A DNA stretch of 64,000 bases, from the NCBI RefSeq assembly GCF_042477335.2, contig NC_091247.1, positions 230,963,001-231,027,000 on the forward strand, written 5' to 3'. This DNA is from Ovis canadensis. Its lineage: Eukaryota; Chordata; Mammalia; Artiodactyla; Bovidae. Positions within the stretch are counted from its first letter, which is position 1, and every line of letters begins with the position of its first letter. Position numbers and translations under genes: made by a program. The notes below the pieces were generated by a model. It made no database searches, was not told the origin of the DNA, and worked only from the letters and a program-made list of their open reading frames with translations. Below are positions 1 to 12,800 of the stretch, piece after piece.

Positions 1-3000
1 CCAAGGCCCGATGGACGGTGGGGAAAGGGGGGATGGGCCAGCCCCAGGACCCCGAGCGCATCCCGGGGAGACGGCGCCGACAGCCCTGCCCGTGCACACA
101 CTCGGTGACGAGCAACACCGGGGGGAGAGGACCCGGGGGGCAGCGGGGGAACACGAGGACACGCGTGCCTCCCCAGGACTCAGGGGACACCCCTACCCAG
201 GGTGACGAGTGAGTCAAGCAGAGTCTTCCACACGCTACCCGCTGAGTGGCAGACAAGCCCAAGGGCACGAGGCCCGTGGCTGGAGCACCTCACGGGGCCT
301 CAAGTGACACTGGGCAGGAGCTCGCACAGGGTCCCTTTGAAACACCAGGAGTCAGGTCAGGGCCCAGTCAAAAGTGGCTTTGGGGACAGGCCAAAGGCCC
401 CAGGGTCCCTGGGAATCAGAGCCAATGCCTCGGATGACAAGAGGCACCCAGGGTCTCAAACCCCCTTCTCCATCCCAGAGACTGACACGCCAAGTGGGGA
501 GCCCTGGCCCAACTCGAGATGCCGGTCGGCGGGGCCACAGTGAGCGTCCTGAACCCTCACGGCGCGGGGACAGGAGGCCCCCAGGGGCTCCTGCAGGCCA
601 CAGCCCGCCAGGCTCGCGCGGGGTGCCCCGGGCACTGGACCGCAGCCAGCCTCTCGGAGCAGCGGCGTCAAGTGCCGGCTGTCTTAGTTACAAGGTTTTA
701 TTTTCACTGTCGGCAATGGAACTGCATCTTGGGATGTCTCTCCACCTTTCCATGAAAGCATAGATGCACAGCAGGCAGGATCCCAACGCCCTGCTTGTGC
801 CCAGGGCGGCTCCAAGAAGACGCAGCAGCAGGAAGGCCGGCAGGTCCCCTGTCAGGGGAGGCCCACGCCCGGGACAGGACGTCCGCTCCCGGCAGCAGGC
901 ACTCGGCGTGGTGACAGTAACAGAGCTGTGCCCCCCGGAGACCCGGGGGCGACCGAGGCGCAGGAGGACAAGCAGGGGGCAGCAGGAGCCGGAAGGCCAG
1001 CGCCAACAGCGACAGCGAGGGTGGACAGCGCCGACGCCACGCGGGCCGGGCCGCGCGGTCCTTCCTGCACCGGCCCCAGCTCCACCCCGGGTCCTCTAGA
1101 GCCAGTCCAGTGCCGGCGAGGGCAGGCCAGGTCTGTCCACGTCAGTCGTCTGTGGAGGCAGCGGCTCCGCGGGGGCCTCAGCCCAAGGCATCCCTCTGCA
1201 CGGTCGCCCTGGGCGCAGGGAGGCCACGCGACGTCCCAGCCAGCTTGAGCACCTGCGGGCGGCCGGCCGCCAGACGGGGCGGGCAGGGTGAGGCGGCCTG
1301 GCTCCTCCAGGTGCTGTGTGTGTGTTTTGTGTGGCGCTTCCAATGCCATCCACAAGGACTGGGTGACACGCAAGGATGCGGGATCCTTCCACTTCTCCCG
1401 TCCAAGGTGAGAGAGAGAACAGTTAGGGTCCAAAGAGTGAGTTACCCCGCATGTTAGTAGCTAAAACGAGGACCTGGAAAACAGCGAAACAGCCGTTTAG
1501 TCTGAAAGCCTGCAGGCCAGACACTCCCTGAACAGCACGCATGCCAGGAGGAAGGAGCCACGCGGCAGGTGTCGCGACAGGAGGGCCCAGGCCAACAGTC
1601 GGTGGGCACGGAGGAGGCGGGCAGACAGTGCGGGCCCCAGAGACGCGGCTCCGGGAGCGACAGCCAGCGCGATGACCCCCAGTGGTGTCTGCAACGAGAG
1701 GCCCACATGCCCGGAAGAAGGGAGGCCTTGCCACACGCAGTGGACACCGAGGACTTCCTACGAGGCACAAAAACAGCTCTCTGCGAAAAGCGGAAGGCTG
1801 CAAATGCCCACATCCCGAGACCGCAAAGTCTGTGGCTTGGAGCCACGGAGCCCGTCAGACGCCCGGGTGAGGCCACCCCAGGAGCTGGGGCCAGCCCAGT
1901 CGGTGCCGAGCAGACCCCCAGGACGAACTGCGCATGGAAGACGGAAGACGCCGCCATCCAGAGAGGAAGAAAGGGCGCTGCCTGAGCCGGGCCGCAGGGC
2001 TGGCAACTCCAACGTGCCCAGCCCACTCGCAAGGCCTCCAGAACTGCCTTCCAGAGCAGCCACCATCCCTGAGAACCTGCAGCACCCTTGTCTCAGGGGT
2101 GGCGGCAAAGGAGGGATGTGGTTCCTACAGAGACATCTCAGGAGGGAGCCCAGAGGCCCCGAAAGCCCAGCAGCCGGAGACCCACGGGGCCAGAGGTCCG
2201 AAGCTCAGCCACTTAGAGAGGGCACTCAGGGCCTGGCAGTCCCGGCACACCGGCTTCGCCAGGGCCCTGACCACAGAGTGGCGTCTGCCTCGCCTCCCGG
2301 CATCGGGGACGCTGCTAGGAGAATCCTAGCAACAGAAAGCCAAGCCAAGCGTCTCCCACTAAGCCCGGCCGAGAAAGGGCCGCCACAAAGGGGCCCATGT
2401 GAACCTGGATCCCGGACACTCACACAGCCCAAAGAGCTCCGCGCTCTGAACGCACCAAAACGGCCAACTTGGCATCAGCTCATCAAAAGCACTCTACCTA
2501 CTGCAAAGTGTACTGTCTAATAAAGCTAGTTAACGGGCACACGTTTACTCTGGCAACAAGACCACCGGTCTGTCAGTCAAGGTGCGGGAGACACACCTCC
2601 GTGAAAGCTGGGACCTGCCCACCCCGCGGACCCGTGGCTCAAATCCAAGCAACAGAGGGGAGGACGCACTTCTCTGTGTGGCTGTGACCGACGCACCGAC
2701 AACTCACGCCATGGCTCCAGTCTGCGGCCAGCACGCCTCCAGAGACAACCACAGCACAGCCACCCCGGAGGGGACGTGAGGGTGACCCACCGCTAGTTCA
2801 CCAGCACGGAAACCCCGAGCATCCGCCAGAAGGGCTGGGGTTCAGTACAGGCTGAAAACAGGGGAGCAAAGACGCCCGGTGTGTAAACAACCCAGGGGAC
2901 TCCTGAGGAGCGCAGGCATGCGGACGTGAGCTCATCAGACAGACCTCAGCCATGAGCGCTCTGTGATAAACCAGAACCACATTCACACTGCCTTAGCAGC

Positions 3001-3369
3001 AGACAGCTCAGTGCACGTGAACCAACCAAGCCACACAGGACAGCAAGAGGGCAGGCGGACGGCATGCCGTGTCCACCGGGCCCGCAGGCTTCAGAAGAGG
3101 GGCCCGCCGCCCGGCACCCACGCACCCGCCACAGTCGGAGCCTCTGGGGCCAGACTCCCAGGAGGGGACCAGCAGGGCCCCCAGGCCAAGCGGACTCGGG
3201 CCCTCGGCCACCCTGAGGTGCTGCCACCTCAGGCCTGCGACGGGGCGCTTTTCAGAAAGAAACCATGTCTGTCTCCTCCCGTGGACAGCAAAGGGCAAAC
3301 ACCAGCCCTGGAGGCCCCACCCCCACCCCGACTGCCCGAGACTGGGAGCACACGGGGGGCGCTGTTTAC
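1..3369 (-). other. BRD1: BRD1 intron 8 (partial), no exon recognised
   Basis: I searched the minus strand for the next expected BRD1 segment (serine-rich stretch, then the PWWP region) and found nothing resembling it. The stretch is GC-rich intronic sequence with no transposon I can name. It is probably the 5' part of intron 8. Confidence 0.7.
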
Positions 3370-3849
3370 CTGTGTCCAGGCGCTTTCCCGGGGACCCCTC
3401 CTCCACCTCAGAGTCGCCGCAGGTGCTTCGCGACCTTTTTCTTGGCTGCAGAAGAGTCTCCAACCTCGGAAGGACTACAGACAAAAAGGTTTTGGTCCCT
3501 AGCTGAGGAGAAGTTGGCTGGGTTTCAGTGTTCTCGGCAGACTTTGGGGGGCTTACACTTTTCGGTTTGCAGAAGAGAACAGAGGTGCGTCTGTTCACAT
3601 CGCTCGATGGCTCCGCCCCCGGCGCAGCGCCACTACGGGCGAGGGTGGGCTCTGGAGAGTGTCCGCTTAGCAGCGCGCTCTGAGTGCAAGTGCTATGTGA
3701 CTCATTACCAAATGTGACTCTTTTGGGCAGTTTACTCTGCTCTGGGTGGAGTTCTACTGGGTTGAGGGTTGGTGGTTCTGAGTTAGGCTCCGAGTTTGAA
3801 GGAAGAGGTAATGCATCTGATGGTTCAAGTTTAGGGGGAGATTTATCTC
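3370..3849 (-). CDS. BRD1: BRD1 exon 8, with long and short forms from two acceptors
   Basis: The distal acceptor is TTTTTTCAG (AG at 3851-3850) and starts the long exon at 3849, giving [18 protein letters not shown] and so on. A proximal acceptor, GTCTGTAG (AG at 3476-3475), starts a short exon at 3474. Both enter in phase 1 and share the donor GACACAG|GTAAAC (GT at 3369-3368). The difference is 375 bp (125 codons), all open on my translation. The shared part encodes [20 protein letters not shown] and an acidic tail. Human BRD1 has the equivalent alternative insert of about 131 residues. Confidence 0.93.
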
Positions 3850-6800
3850 CTGAAAAAATTATAAATAAAGTGATTTTTGAAAGCTGATAATTATCAAAGC
3901 TATCATAAAACTTACTATAATTGTGAAGTCCACCAAAATACTAATTCAATCAAGGAAACACAGCATCACACATAACTGTCTGCAAGCAGCCGCGGTTACT
4001 GTGTGCGCGTCCCTGACGCCCGGCCGGCGCCTGCACCCAGGGTCCAGAGGCTCCCTGAGCCCACCGCACATGCGCCAGCCCAAGACATCATTCGAACTCA
4101 TGACAGTCGCTGCAATCGACAGCCACTTACCTTGAGGAAGAAAAATATGTCACGTAACTAAGGGGGTCTAAGCGGGCATTCCCACAGTCCTGACCTGGTC
4201 CACAAGGTTAGCAAACAGAAGGAAACAAGCATGTAAATCTGATTTCTGACCAGGGCATTCTAAGTCGATGGCAAAGAACAGGGAGCGGTGAGCGGCTGCA
4301 AACGCGCCAGGAACGCCCCCCATCGGCTCTCAGACCGTGCCGCCTTCAGAAACGTTACAATCCAAGCTCGTTATTTTAAATCTGACTTGAAAGATAAAAA
4401 CACAATCTTTGGACAAAGACTACCTTAATCTTAGCCTCTTTAGAAAAGCTTTTAGAAATTACAAAAAAAAACAAGATACTTGAGAACCAGTGCATTAGCC
4501 CCGGGCCCTGGGTAGCTGGAGAGACCTGTCCTTGGAGAACGGGGTGGGCATGTCCTCTGGGATGAGCCCCTGAGGTTTCCCTCCAATCAAGGTTGAGGCT
4601 GGCATCAAGACGTGCAACACAGAACAAGTGTAAGCAGCACGTACGATTACAAAGTCGTCTCTACTGGAGGAAACCTGCAAATCCCCCCAGGTCTATCGGA
4701 AATAACACAAGGTTACAGGTTTCAACTCAAAGTCATTTTGAAAGTGAAAAGCTACACAACTTCAAAGGTTCACTTAGGTCTCGGAGCACGTTTTGTGAAT
4801 TCTCCCCACTGACAGTGAGATGGGCCGGCCAGGCTTGGCACCTAGGAGGGCGGCCGCGGTCAGGCTCCGCCCAGAGCTTTCAGACGAGCCTCCGTGACAT
4901 GGCTTGGAAAACGAGAAGACAGCCTTTCCTTGACCAAAACTGTTAGAAACGTCAGTGCAAACACACGTGCAAACTGGAAACACGTGTGCAGCTGGCAAGG
5001 CTCGAATCCTGCTGACGAAGCTCCCACCCGCTGCCCGCGGCCGTGCAGGACACTGACCCGTGGGGGAGCTGCAGGCGGGCAGGGTGAGTGCTGGACCCTC
5101 CCTGGGAGCCGGCCCCTCCTCCTTCCCTGGAGAGGCCTCCTCTCCCCACAACCCGGGGCCCCACAGGGGCTCTCATGCTGACCTGATACCCAAGCTGCCG
5201 GCATCCGCCTCTGCCTCTGCCTCTGCCTCTGCCTCGGCAGGGGACCTGCACTGCCCCGGAGCTGCCCCGCCCTCCATGGAGGACGCCCCTCCCAGGGCCC
5301 CCACTCAGCAGCGGGCCAAGACAACGGCCGCCCCACCCCAGGCCTGGGCGTTCCTGCCAGGGCAGCTGCCCCCAGCACACAGGCCCTGAACCCCGCAGCC
5401 CGCGGCCCCCACTGTGCCCACACTCTGCCTACACCAGCCACGAGTGGGGCTCGTCAGAGGGGCGCCTCACTCCTCCCCTCGAAGACGACGCTATGGCTCA
5501 GGGCTCTGAGGCTGCCAGGGCGGCTCACAGATGTGTCCCGGACGTCCACAGCCTCATGGACGGCGGGGGTCACGGCAGAAGGTACTCAGGTGACCCAGTG
5601 CAAACCACCCCCCGACCAGCTGCAGGCCTCCCGTGGGCCGCGGACTCTAAGCCTCGGTGTTCTCATTCGTCAGACGGGAACAGACAGGGCGGTGCCCGCC
5701 ACCCGGCGGCCCGCAGAGCAGGTGCTGGCCAGGGCTGCTGGGGTCTGTCCTCGGGGACCACACGCTAGGCCCACATCCCCGCAGCCACTGGTTGCTAACA
5801 CACCACTCAGCTGCTCGGGAGAAACGTTCCGGGAACGTCTGGAATAAACGACGTGTTCGCCGCACCAACGAACGCAGAGCCTCAGGACGCATCGGCGTGA
5901 AACCTGGCATCTGGAGTCCCAGGCGAGGGAACTCACGACGCACAGATCAGCATGGGCCCCGCCCAGGGCACCCCACCCGACCATCCACACCCCGGGCACT
6001 GCCCGCCCATGAGGTGCTTCCGAACCAAAGCTACACGTGGACCAGGGACCCAGCCTGGGAGCTTCACTGGACACCGTGCCACCATCTCTCCCGAGTCGGG
6101 GCGGCCCCCCCGCCTGACTCGAGCGTGACCTCTTCATCCAGCCTCAGCTGCGCTGGTTCCCGCGGCCCCTACCCCTCTGGGGAAGGAGAGGACCCAGTCC
6201 TGAGTGGTGAAGACAGAGCCCCAACCTGAGACTAGCCCGAGAGGGCGGCAGCGGGCGGCAGACTCCCCTCCAAGGCCCACGGCCACGCCGTTCGGGCCCC
6301 CACTGCTCAAGGAAACCAACCTGGACACTGAAGACCTGCCCGCAAGGCTCCCCACTGACCATGGGAAGGTCATGCTGCCACCCCTCCGGCCTGCCCCGAG
6401 GCTCCTTGTCAGGGTTTCCAGCAGAGACCCCGCGAGCATCAAATCACAACTAAGTCGTCGAGAAGCCACTGCCCTCTCAGGTGTGGTGGGCGATGCTGAG
6501 TGACTTCTGCCCCAGGACCGTGTTCCCAAGCACACTCCTGCACTCCCTCACACGCGGCCGTCTCCACGGTCTGCACCAGCCACTGTTCACAGACACCCCC
6601 CCAACGCTGATGTCTGTCGCCTCACTGGGGGCACCCCCGCCCGTGCCGCTGGCCAGCCACCTCCACCACATCGCTCCTCCCACACGCCCCTTCCAGCTGG
6701 CCCCGCTCAGACCACTACGCTGGCTTCCTCTAACGTGCGCCCAACCCCAAAAGCAGCATGAGGGGCCCACGGGACACCCGCATAGCGGGAGAGCTCAGAG

Positions 6801-9800
6801 AAGCCGCCCCACTGCTGGGGCGATGGTAACACCAACCTGGTGGCCCGTTCTCCCCCAAGAAGGGACATGCACGCCCTCACCCCGAGGGGCAGTGGGGGCA
6901 GCAGGGGTGGCTGGCAGGAGGGGCCGTCCTATACCCTGAGAACCCCGAGGGCACAGGGGGGCACCGTCGGGGAGCCCAGCGAGACCTGGCTGCCGAAGGC
7001 CCCTGGGAGAAGGGCTGCTTGGAACCAAACCCACAGGCAGGGCCACTGCGCTGATGGCAGGGAGGCCCCGGACTCTACAGTCCAAGCGCGAGTCCCGCCC
7101 CCGAGCAGGGACGCTCCAGAGCCTGCAGCTGGCACACAGCCACCCAGGCAGAGGGCACCACGAGGGGCCCCGCCCCACCGCACGGCCACCCTCTCCGAGC
7201 AGAGAAAGCTTGGGGATCCAGGTCCTACCCGCTGCTCCTCAGGCAGCTGGACTGCAGGACACCACCGGACCAGAGCAGTCCACCCGCTCACGGGCACCAC
7301 AGAGAGAGACGTAGCATCACTGCCAGGACACGGCAGGGCCCCAAGGCCAGCACACACCTGCAGAGACCTCGGTCCTTTTCAAAGGGTGAGCAGTAGAGCA
7401 GCTTTCTATGTCCTTTCGTTAACCACTTTGTTGTTCTTATTTGGACAAAGTCGTAAAAATTCAGAAAGACCACACACAGCTGCTAAGAGCCGTGCAGGGA
7501 GGGAGCCTGACCCCACCGCCTGTGCTGCTGCCTGAAACGCCCAACTCTCAAGTGAGGAGAGGAGGGCAGGAGGGGGCAACGCTCCACCCGCCCAAAGGGC
7601 ACCTGAAGGGCACCTCCAGGAGCCCAGGCTGAGCCTGGGCTGTCCCCAGGAAGCGGCCCCCACGCGCGTCCCACCCACAGGGGCACGGGGCCACTGGAGG
7701 GCCCTGCTGCCCTGGGAGAGGAGCTGAGACGGTCCTCCCCACGCGCAGCCTCGCCGGGTTACTGGGCACCTGCTGGGAGACTGCTCCACGTTCCCGCCCC
7801 AGCACACGGCCACGCCTCCTGGCACACCAGCCCCTCACTCTCTGACCGCTCTGCAAGGCTGTGGACAACCTGAACCGTGCTCGAGAAACAAACCTCATTT
7901 CACCCCCAACGTTTTTAAGCGGCCAAATGCGGCGCAGACAGGACTACCCCAGCCTCAGCCCGGAGCGTCTCCGAGCGCTTACCTTCCTCCGCGGCCTCCT
8001 GCCCCCGCGGAGCACCGTCCTCTTCCGAGCCTGCAGTACCTGACTCCGCGGCCGGGGGCTGGCTGTGCTGCTGGCTCAGCTTGCTCCGCAGGATGGCAAT
8101 CTCCTTCTTCAGCAGCTTGGCCCGTTTGCTCCGTGACCCACTGGACTTCATGGCACACGTGAGGTCCAGCATGTCCAGTAGCTCCCTCAGCTGCTCCTCC
8201 AGGACCATGTGGGCCCTGTTGGCCGGGTTCAGCAACCTGTCCACTGGAGGCAGAGACACGGCCATCAGTCGCCACATGGGCGCCGCCAACCTGAGACCAC
8301 CTCCCCAGGGACCCCAGGGCCCTACCCTCTCATGGCGCCTACCGGCTGGGCACCACTGGCAGACACAGGGGCCGGGGCCGCGCCCAGGGCCGCTGAGCCC
8401 TCCCACCAAGACCAGGCGCCCAGGCGAAGAAAGGCCGGAAAGAGGTCCAGACTCGCCAGGGGCACCAGCTCGGGGCCACGTGCGTCTGAGCCTGAGTCTC
8501 AGTGCCAGGTTGTTATGTGGCTTTTTTTAAACTGGGCTGCAAAGTTCACAGGTAATTTGGAGTCTGGGATATATTTATAAGAAAAATCCTCAACAAAATA
8601 AATTTCAGCCAAACACCAACACGTATGAAGTAAACTACCGTGAATCAGTGAGAAGCGGCTAAGAGACTAAGCGAGTCTACAGTCTCCTGCAAACAGAACC
8701 GGGACAAAAGCCACGGCAGCGCGGCCATCAGACACGGAGAAGCCTCTGGCCCCACAGGCAAACCTCTCCCTAGAGCACCCGCCTCATCATGAGAAGAGCA
8801 AGACGCCAGTACAGGGAACCAAGTAAAAATGCGTCCTAACAGAATGCCACAGACAGGAGGGTCCACAGCAAGAAATCCCATCTCATCCGAAAGCCCCTCA
8901 GGCAGAAGACACTACAGGGAGGGGCCTGGGGCTGCCCAAGCACAGAGGGGACACAGAGGGGGCGTACTTCTCGCCCCAGTCCATCCTTCGTGAAAACCTG
9001 GGCGCAGAAATGGACTCACGGTGCCCCGCCTGGCCACTTCCCGCGAGGCTGGCACCCCTTCCCGACCCAGAGCGCTCGGGTGGGGAGGAGGCAGGCCTGC
9101 TTCCGGGGGCCTGGGAGAGCCAGCAGACACGGCGCCCCTCCCGAGGCCGCCTCGTGAGGTGGGGCGGGGGGACCAGCACGGAGGGCCTGCACCTGTTCCC
9201 TGATCCCTCGTGAGGGGCTTCCTCTGCCACAGGACGTCCTCACAGGCCCCCAGGCCCTCCTGCACACACAGCCCGAGTGACACTGCTCCCTGGTCTGTAT
9301 CAGGGCGGCCTGCTGTCCCACTCGGGCCCACGGCTCACGTGCCTCTCAAGTGGGCACCTGAAACGTGGATGCTCTCAGCAAAGATGCGCTGAGGGTAAGA
9401 TCCACGCTACATGGCACACAGAGGAGAAGCCATTGAGAGCAACCCTGCCGTTCCTGGGTCACTTTCACATTAAAACCACAATAATCAGGTGTACCAGGTT
9501 AAAGATAGGATGCGAACACAAGTCCTCACGGGGCTCCTAGGAAACCTCAAGCCAGCATGCAGCTCGCATCCCGCCTCCTGAGCCTGCACTTCAGCATCAG
9601 GGAAAGTGCCCCAGCACCTGCTCCTGGACGGCCGTGCTCACCCTCGTCCCAGGAGAAAGGCCGCCGAGGGGCCGGGGGCGGCCGCTCGGGCAGGTGCATC
9701 CCCGAGGCCTCGTCGAAGCCGACGCTGTCCGCCTGGCGCCGGGCCTGCCTGAGCACCACGCCGCCCTGGTCACGCAGCCGCACAGCGGCCCGGTAGAACA

Positions 9801-12800
9801 CTGTGTCCTTCGCGTTGTACTTCATGCAGTTGTCCACGATGAGGTCAAAGTCCTCTTCCAGCTCCCTGAGAGTCCGGTACCCCTGTGCTTCTAGCCGCTT
9901 CCGCATTGTGGCAAAGTCCATGGGGCGTTTGATGTGATCCAGATAATCCGGGACCTGGGTTCAGGGAACAAAGCAACCGTTTACAGACACAACCAGAGTC
10001 ACACACTCCACGCAACCAGGACACCTGTCGTGTACATACATACACACGCAGGCACACTCCATGCTCACGCAGTACCGCAGGGCAGCCCAGCTCCTCTGGC
10101 CGGACACGCACACACTGGGAGGGGTCCTCCACATCCCCTGGGCCACTGCAGACCCGAGGGAGGCCGGCACAGGAGGCGAGGACACCTACCTCCTTGAGGC
10201 TCACTGGCTGGGCAAATATGCGGGCCGGGTCCTTCTCCTGCAGCTGGTCCAGCACCGAGCGCAGCAGCACGGTGAGCGGGGTCAGGCGCAGCTCCAAGGC
10301 CATCTGCTCCACCTTCACCTGGGGGCCAGTGCACCAGGGCTCAGCGCCCGAGGGGATGCGCCCTCTGAGGAGCCACCTCCCACCTCGAGGGTGCGGCACC
10401 ATCCAGGGGCCCATGGAGGTCCACATTAAAGGCACAAGCATACAGTATCACCCTCCTGCTCACACCTCCTGGGACCCACTGAACACCACACCCCACCCCA
10501 GCCAGTCTACTTCACGGCAGAGATCGGTGTCAGCCCCTAAAGCCACCAGCACCCCTCACCAGAGAGGACCACTCAGAGGAAGCCAGGGCAAGGACTGTGG
10601 GCCTAGCACAAGCTGCCCCTTCCCCGGGACGCCCCGCCCCTTCCCCGGGACGCCCCGCCCCTTCCCCGGGACGCCCCGCCCCTTCCCCAGGACGCCCCGC
10701 CCCTTCCCCAGGACGCCCCGCCCCTTCCCCAGGACGCCCCGCCCCTTCCCCAGGACGCCCCGCCCCTTCCCCAGGACGCCCCGCCCCTTCCCCAGGACGC
10801 CCCGCCCCTTCCCCAGGACGCCCCGCCCCTTCCCCAGGACGCCCCGCCCCTTCCCCAGGACGCCCCGCCCCTTCCCCAGGACGCCCCGCCCCTTCCCCAG
10901 GACGCCCCGCCCCTTCCCCAGGACGCCCCGCCCCTTCCCCAGGACGCCCCGCCCCTTCCCCAGGACGCCCCGCCCCCGCAGCCTCACCTGCTCCCGCTTG
11001 AGCTTCTCGCGCTTGCGCAGAAGCTCGATGAGCAGGCGGGCGCGCTCCAAGTCGTGCCGAAGCCGCTGCCAGTACTTGAGCTTCTCTTTGGCAGCTTGAA
11101 TCTCCTCATCGTTCTCTCTCTGAGAAAAAGAATGGAGTCGGCCTTTTCCCCCACACAGACACACACGGGTAAGGCTCCGCGGCTCAGCCCCTCGCCTCCT
11201 CCCCGGGAAGCCTCCTCCCAGGACAAGCTCGCCCGTCGCTGGTTCATCTCCAGGCCAGCGCTGTGGCGGGGGTGGGGCCAGGGCGCAGAGCGCTTCCGCC
11301 GGCACCCCACCGCCAATGCCTGCACCCCCGGCCTCACTCCCGTCCCTCCCCGAGCTCTGCCCAGGACCTGGGGTCCTCAGAGCCTCCTGGAAGGGCTCAG
11401 GGCTGCCCGCCCCCAGCCCCAGGGGCCTACCCTCCCACCGCTGCACGTGCGGGCCTCTCAGTGCACCTGAAGGCTGTCCCACCACAGCTCCTCCCACACC
11501 CCCCACTACGGCTCCTGTCGGGAGTCTGGGGAGTCTGGGGCCCTCTCGGTCAAGGCCACTTGGAAGCCGAGTCCAACCTCACGCATGAGGCTCCCCTTCC
11601 CTGCCGCCCCGCCGCCGCGGCCGCCACCGCCATGGGCCTGCTCCGGCTGCGGCAGCGCAGGCACCGCTTTCCAGAACGCTCCGCACTCAGCCTCCTCTGC
11701 CCCTTGAGGCCCACCTCCATCCAGAGCGAGCTGTAACAGGGCAGCCATCTGGCTGCGTCCGCGGCCCCCAACCCCTATCCCAGTGCAAACCCCGAACCCT
11801 GGCAGCAAGGAGCACTCTGCTCTGAGAGGATCGACCCTGACTAAGGCTGGCGCTGCGTTCCAGGACCTCAGGGTCTGAAGGCAAAAATCCCGTGGCCAGA
11901 GTTGCAAGGCCCCTCTCGCTCTACTGGGGAAGGCAGCAGATGGGCCCACCCAGGAGGCTGGACGCAGGGAAGGAGCCAGGCCTGAGTCTCCCCTCCACCA
12001 GCATCCTCCAGCTCTACCGGATTCCAATCACCGGCTTGTTTTTACGTTATTTAAAATTCTCAGACATCAAACAGGAGTTAACAGTAACATCAGCTGTATA
12101 AACAAGGCCAGTAAATACATTAAACAGTGGGCTCAGAAAACCAAATTTCCCGAGAGCATCTGAAATCATCTCTTCCGTCAGTTTGAAACAGACACTGAAA
12201 ATACCAGCTCGAAGGACGTTCAGCTGGTGGCCCATGAGACACAGGAGAGCAGTTAAGCCCCAGAAACCGCTGGCGCCCTCCTGCTGTGCCTGCCGCTGGC
12301 TGCAGGAGCACAGGCCCTGCCTCCGACACAGTGCCCCCACCAAGCAGGAACCTGCGGGGAGGACCTGGCCAAGCCCCACACCTTTTGTGTACAGAAGGGC
12401 CTGCCTTTCTGACTCTACAAGAGCAGTCTAATTCCTACGTGAAACCAATCCGGGAAGGCTCCATACACTGGGGGAGTGCTGCAGTCATTTCCGGTTTCAG
12501 TCAGCTATCAAGAGAGCTCTGAGGACACTGTCTGCAACCCAGCCATCGTTCCCCCGTGGAAGGAGGGGAGCACACCCAGTGCCTAGAAGCGAGGCAGACA
12601 GAACCCCCCCACCCCACAAGGTCAACACCAACTGGGCCAGACCAGCACCCCAGCTGGGGACAGAGCAGGCCAGCTCTGCAGCGTGAGGACCCCACACACC
12701 AGGCCTACTCCCAGGGCACGAGCAAGGGTGGGAGACCCTGAGGAACAGCCATCTCACCCTGCCAAGCCGCCAGCAGCAGTGGTGTAGACAGCAAGAGGCC

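Noticed and set aside
1-3369. Search for BRD1 exon 9 and the PWWP domain
   Set aside because: No frame on the minus strand resembles the expected serine-rich or PWWP sequence; they most likely lie beyond position 1.
10597-11001. Plus-strand ORF of tandem Pro-Ser-Pro-Gly-Arg-Pro-Ala units, and CRISPR-like appearance
   Set aside because: It is the 21-bp minisatellite read on the wrong strand. The array has no spacers between repeats, so it is not CRISPR.
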